From positions 36,590,608 to 36,654,607 of the forward strand of contig OX246739.1 of assembly GCA_945910005.1 (NCBI GenBank): DNA of 64,000 bases, in the 5' to 3' direction. Shown in pieces: positions 61,524 to 64,000 of this stretch. The number at the start of each line of letters is the position of its first letter. The stretch's first letter is position 1. A model generated the notes under the pieces. It searched no databases and was not told the origin of the DNA. It saw only the letters and a program-made list of their open reading frames with translations. The DNA comes from Isoperla grammatica. Its lineage: Eukaryota; Arthropoda; Insecta; Plecoptera; Perlodidae. A program made the position numbers and the translations under genes.

Positions 61524-61684
61524 TAAGAATAACTTAGCAAAAATGATTTGGCCGCATATAATTCAATAATTGAACGCTTCAAATCGACGACCAGACGAAC
61601 CAAACGTTGTACGGTATGCACCCATAGTAAAAAAGAAATAAAAACGATTAGAAAATATAAATTGAATAATAAAACTTTTTTTAC

Positions 61685-61729
61685 CTGCTCCTCCATGAAA
61701 TATTGTATGCTGCTGATGTCAAATGTCAT
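61685..61729 (-). other. Small ORF start overlapping the transposase stop
   Basis: The transposase-like frame ends in TGA at 61731-61729, and the A of that stop begins an ATG (TGATG). The new frame reads MTFDISSIQYFMEEQ and meets a good donor, CAG|GTAAAA, at 61685. It could be the first coding exon of the downstream gene, reached by splicing or reinitiation. However, this donor is phase 0, whereas the SAM-like exon needs phase 1, so at least one more exon would be required. It may also be chance. Confidence 0.25.
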
Positions 61730-64000
61730 CAGACGTCTATTTCATACCCTGGAGACGAAGACGTATCAAACGCAAATTTTGGTACTAACACTTCTCTTCC
61801 TTGGAAGTCATACAGCGGATAGTTTGTGTAGTCTGTTAGACTATTTGCTTGCATGACAATGACATTATTTTTGTCATGCACTTCGTATAGTTGGATGTTT
61901 GGTATTAACTCTCCATATGATGCTTTCATGATAAGGAAAAGGTCACCATTATCGTTCACCAGTATTAGAATGATCCTTCCTAGTGTTAGGCTCGATAGGT
62001 GGCATTCTACAATAACATATGTGTTGACTTTATACTGTATTCCTCTAAAGGTTGCTTTTGTTCCAACTTGCGAATCAATTTTTTCTAATCCATGAGTAGC
62101 GATAGCTAATTGGATGTCTTCGTCATATAAACTTTTAGCAGACAGGTAGCTAACGAAATTGTCACATACAGTGTTACAATCTGAAAATAAACCATTTATA
62201 CTGTATAGAGCTTGAAGGTACTGGTGTTTTGTTGCCAAGGTTTTGGTTATATTCTTGAAACATTTCGCTCGTTTTGCACACTCTACAAAGTATGAATGTT
62301 TAGATTCGAATCTTAAAGTAAACACTCTGATTAGCGGTCCGAACTGTAAGGCTAGTCGTGCATAATGGCTTAAAAAGTGGTGTTTTGGTCGTAGTTTGGT
62401 GCCCGGAAATAGAGCTTTTCTCGTTTCAAGATAACATCTTATTTGGTAATCCATGTAAGCCAATTGAGATTCTCCCGTTACTGGTGCAGTAACAAAGCGC
62501 ACTATCTCAATTAGCAAAAGAACCATTTGCCAAACGGGATCCTCCAAACCTACACTTTGTTCAACTTTGTGCCCTATTAAAAGTGGCAAAAATCTTAGGA
62601 AATTCCAGTTTTGAACTGCATGGCCCTTCAACCTATAACAGTTGTGCTTTATTTTTGAGGGTTTGTCGTGTGTATCTGGGCCCTGGAAACGAGTTTGGGC
62701 GATCCTTCTGTTGATGTATTCATATGTGAACGCCTTTTCTTCCTTGATGAAGTAGCTAAGGACCAACGGAATATCATATTGAATAACTCCTTCGAAGATG
62801 TCGTGGGCTAAACATGGGGGTAAACCTGACTCAACATTAAAATGTAGCAGTTGGTTTAAGAGCGCGTGTGACTTAATACCCTTTACATTGTTGGCTTTGG
62901 GATCCGTATTTAGAGAGTTCTGCCTTGCATATTCCGTGTTCGCTTCCTTAGTACGCGTATCTGCCACATTATTTCCGTTGTGGAAGGAGACTAGGTCTAT
63001 TTCGCAGTATCTGCAGAAATATGTAGCACCGAAACTCTCACACTGGCCTGCCATTGCGTGGCTCCCTAAATTATCCCCCAACACCGCTGATAGTATAACT
63101 GGCACATTTACTCCACTAGGACCGACACATATTCCATTTTCTTCTAGGTCCTGGAGATCCATCAACAGTCGCTTTAACACTTTTTCCTGAGTGAAGTATG
63201 TAAAGTCCGTTTGCTTGCAGAACATAATCAACTGCATTTGATCGATTTTAGACCTATTCCAAACGTGGAGATTCCCTATTGTATAGTAGAACGCAAGAAT
63301 TTTATGGAGTCCGCGTCCCGCCCCCAAGGGGTTAACAATCTCAAAAGCGTCTTGATACAAAATTAATTGTATGGCAGTTCTATCCTTACCAAGTACAGAG
63401 TGATTTTTGAAATGACTGCCATCTTTCAAATCGCGTAAGGTTCCATCTGGTGATCTGGAACGACAAGACGTGTTTTCTTCATACTGTTGCAAAACAGTGG
63501 GATCAGCAAGAAATTTGTGTAAAGTGTCACGTATAGGGACATAATGGTAATGTCTTTTCTGATTGTTTTCATTCAATCCTAAGCTTATTGCTTGAGGGGA
63601 AACAAATTCAAACAATTCTTGGTAAAGTTTGAATCTTGTATACATGGAACGGAGCTTGCTGTTAGGGCCATGCATACTAACCAACCCGTTGACAAATATA
63701 GTTTTCAGCCTTACTACATCGATAGTATTACCGCCATTATTTTCTAATGATGACAGTACATTCTTGAGCGTTAAATCGCTTGCCTGTTCTATGAGGGCAC
63801 GGTACTTCTCAAATATGACCTGAGTAGTTTTAGAAGATACATGATGTTTAGCCAAGAGGGTTAGATAAAACTCAGCCAACGATCTCTCCAACGTCTCGTC
63901 TTCGTTCATATTGGAAACATTATTTTCTATTTCCATATCATCTCTTGCATCGTCTACCGCAGCATTGCAATCATTATAATCAGGCATACAGTCATCGATG
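61729..64000 (-). CDS. CACTA/EnSpm (TNP2)-like transposase, 5' end beyond window
   Basis: A frame of at least 752 codons, uninterrupted, is open to the right edge; the ATG at 63987 is the first seen but may be internal. Motifs in order: an acidic N-terminus (about 1-35); LILYQDAFEIVNPLG (about 208-222), matching the 'L..DGFNPF' region of TNP2-type transposases with candidate catalytic Asp213; SAVLGDNLGSH (about 300-310) with candidate Asp305; a CxxC knuckle, FCRYCE (325/328); LPPCLAHDIFEGVIQYD (about 389-405); LKGHAVQNWNFLRFLPLLIG (about 453-472); and PKHHFLSHYARLALQFGPL followed by FESKHSYF (about 534-568), resembling the DUF4218 region of CACTA elements. I know similar animal proteins as 'uncharacterised', some with C2H2 fingers upstream, which would lie outside this window. 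The intact frame suggests a recent transposon copy or a domesticated gene. The SAMD3-like gene follows in the same orientation. Confidence 0.8.
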   Translation of the reverse strand, partial: IDDCMPDYNDCNAAVDDARDDMEIENNVSNMNEDETLERSLAEFYLTLLAKHHVSSKTTQVIFEKYRALIEQASDLTLKNVLSSLENNGGNTIDVVRLKTIFVNGLVSMHGPNSKLRSMYTRFKLYQELFEFVSPQAISLGLNENNQKRHYHYVPIRDTLHKFLADPTVLQQYEENTSCRSRSPDGTLRDLKDGSHFKNHSVLGKDRTAIQLILYQDAFEIVNPLGAGRGLHKILAFYYTIGNLHVWNRSKIDQMQLIMFCKQTDFTYFTQEKVLKRLLMDLQDLEENGICVGPSGVNVPVILSAVLGDNLGSHAMAGQCESFGATYFCRYCEIDLVSFHNGNNVADTRTKEANTEYARQNSLNTDPKANNVKGIKSHALLNQLLHFNVESGLPPCLAHDIFEGVIQYDIPLVLSYFIKEEKAFTYEYINRRIAQTRFQGPDTHDKPSKIKHNCYRLKGHAVQNWNFLRFLPLLIGHKVEQSVGLEDPVWQMVLLLIEIVRFVTAPVTGESQLAYMDYQIRCYLETRKALFPGTKLRPKHHFLSHYARLALQFGPLIRVFTLRFESKHSYFVECAKRAKCFKNITKTLATKHQYLQALYSINGLFSDCNTVCDNFVSYLSAKSLYDEDIQLAIATHGLEKIDSQVGTKATFRGIQYKVNTYVIVECHLSSLTLGRIILILVNDNGDLFLIMKASYGELIPNIQLYEVHDKNNVIVMQANSLTDYTNYPLYDFQGREVLVPKFAFDTSSSPGYEIDV

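Noticed and set aside
61853..63823. Plus-strand ORFs of 64-130 codons
   Set aside because: They are antisense shadows of the transposase-like frame.
60526..64000. Single fused gene: transposase spliced directly to the SAM-like exon
   Set aside because: The donors seen near the transposase end are phase 0 or phase 2, whereas the SAM-like exon needs phase 1. An in-frame stop also separates them.

Overview
The window reads as non-coding-rich eukaryotic (animal) genomic DNA. It has AT-rich intergenic sequence, a spliced gene with consensus GT-AG introns, SINEs, many cut-and-paste DNA transposons, and mini- and microsatellites. There is no prokaryotic gene organisation. The palindromic word TAGGCCTA is frequent. 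The two recognisable protein families (a SAMD3-like 'uncharacterised' family and a CACTA/EnSpm-like transposase family) are, as I recall them, expanded in fishes and marine invertebrates. A marine invertebrate, perhaps a deuterostome such as an echinoderm or hemichordate, is my best guess; the sequence does not prove it.

Positions 1-42000 are mostly intergenic. They hold a 721-bp hAT element (4457-5177), a 722-bp hAT element with a decayed BED-finger exon (22593-23314), three copies of a 5S-rRNA-derived SINE (11282-11712, 24808-25078, 25317-25524), a tRNA-like SINE (30735-31175), a 165-bp tandem repeat (7461-7855), a 31-bp minisatellite (28918-29165) and a ten-copy 136-bp satellite with a hairpin in every monomer (38959-40312). 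One possible host gene start (10418-10677, protein beginning MGSCCKE) lies downstream of a CpG-rich segment.

Positions 42019-48739 form a nest: a 6.7-kb hAT-like element with an 8-bp target duplication contains a 5.0-kb element of unknown superfamily with identical 27-bp terminal repeats, which in turn contains a 725-bp PIF/Harbinger-type element flanked by TTA.

Positions 51208-64000, minus strand, carry the main coding content. A CACTA/TNP2-like transposase ORF (61729 to beyond the right edge) is followed, in the same orientation, by six exons of a SAMD3-like gene (60749 down to 51208, last exon not found). All exons join in phase except that a perfect 14-bp tandem duplication in the SAM-like exon breaks the frame. 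The introns hold a 405-bp hAT insertion 27 bp from a splice acceptor, a 388-bp (AC)194 tract, foldback elements and other MITEs. The stop codon of the transposase overlaps the ATG of a further small ORF (TGATG). My main hypothesis is that the transposase-like and SAM-like genes are a functional pair, either a two-protein DNA transposon or a domesticated derivative of one.
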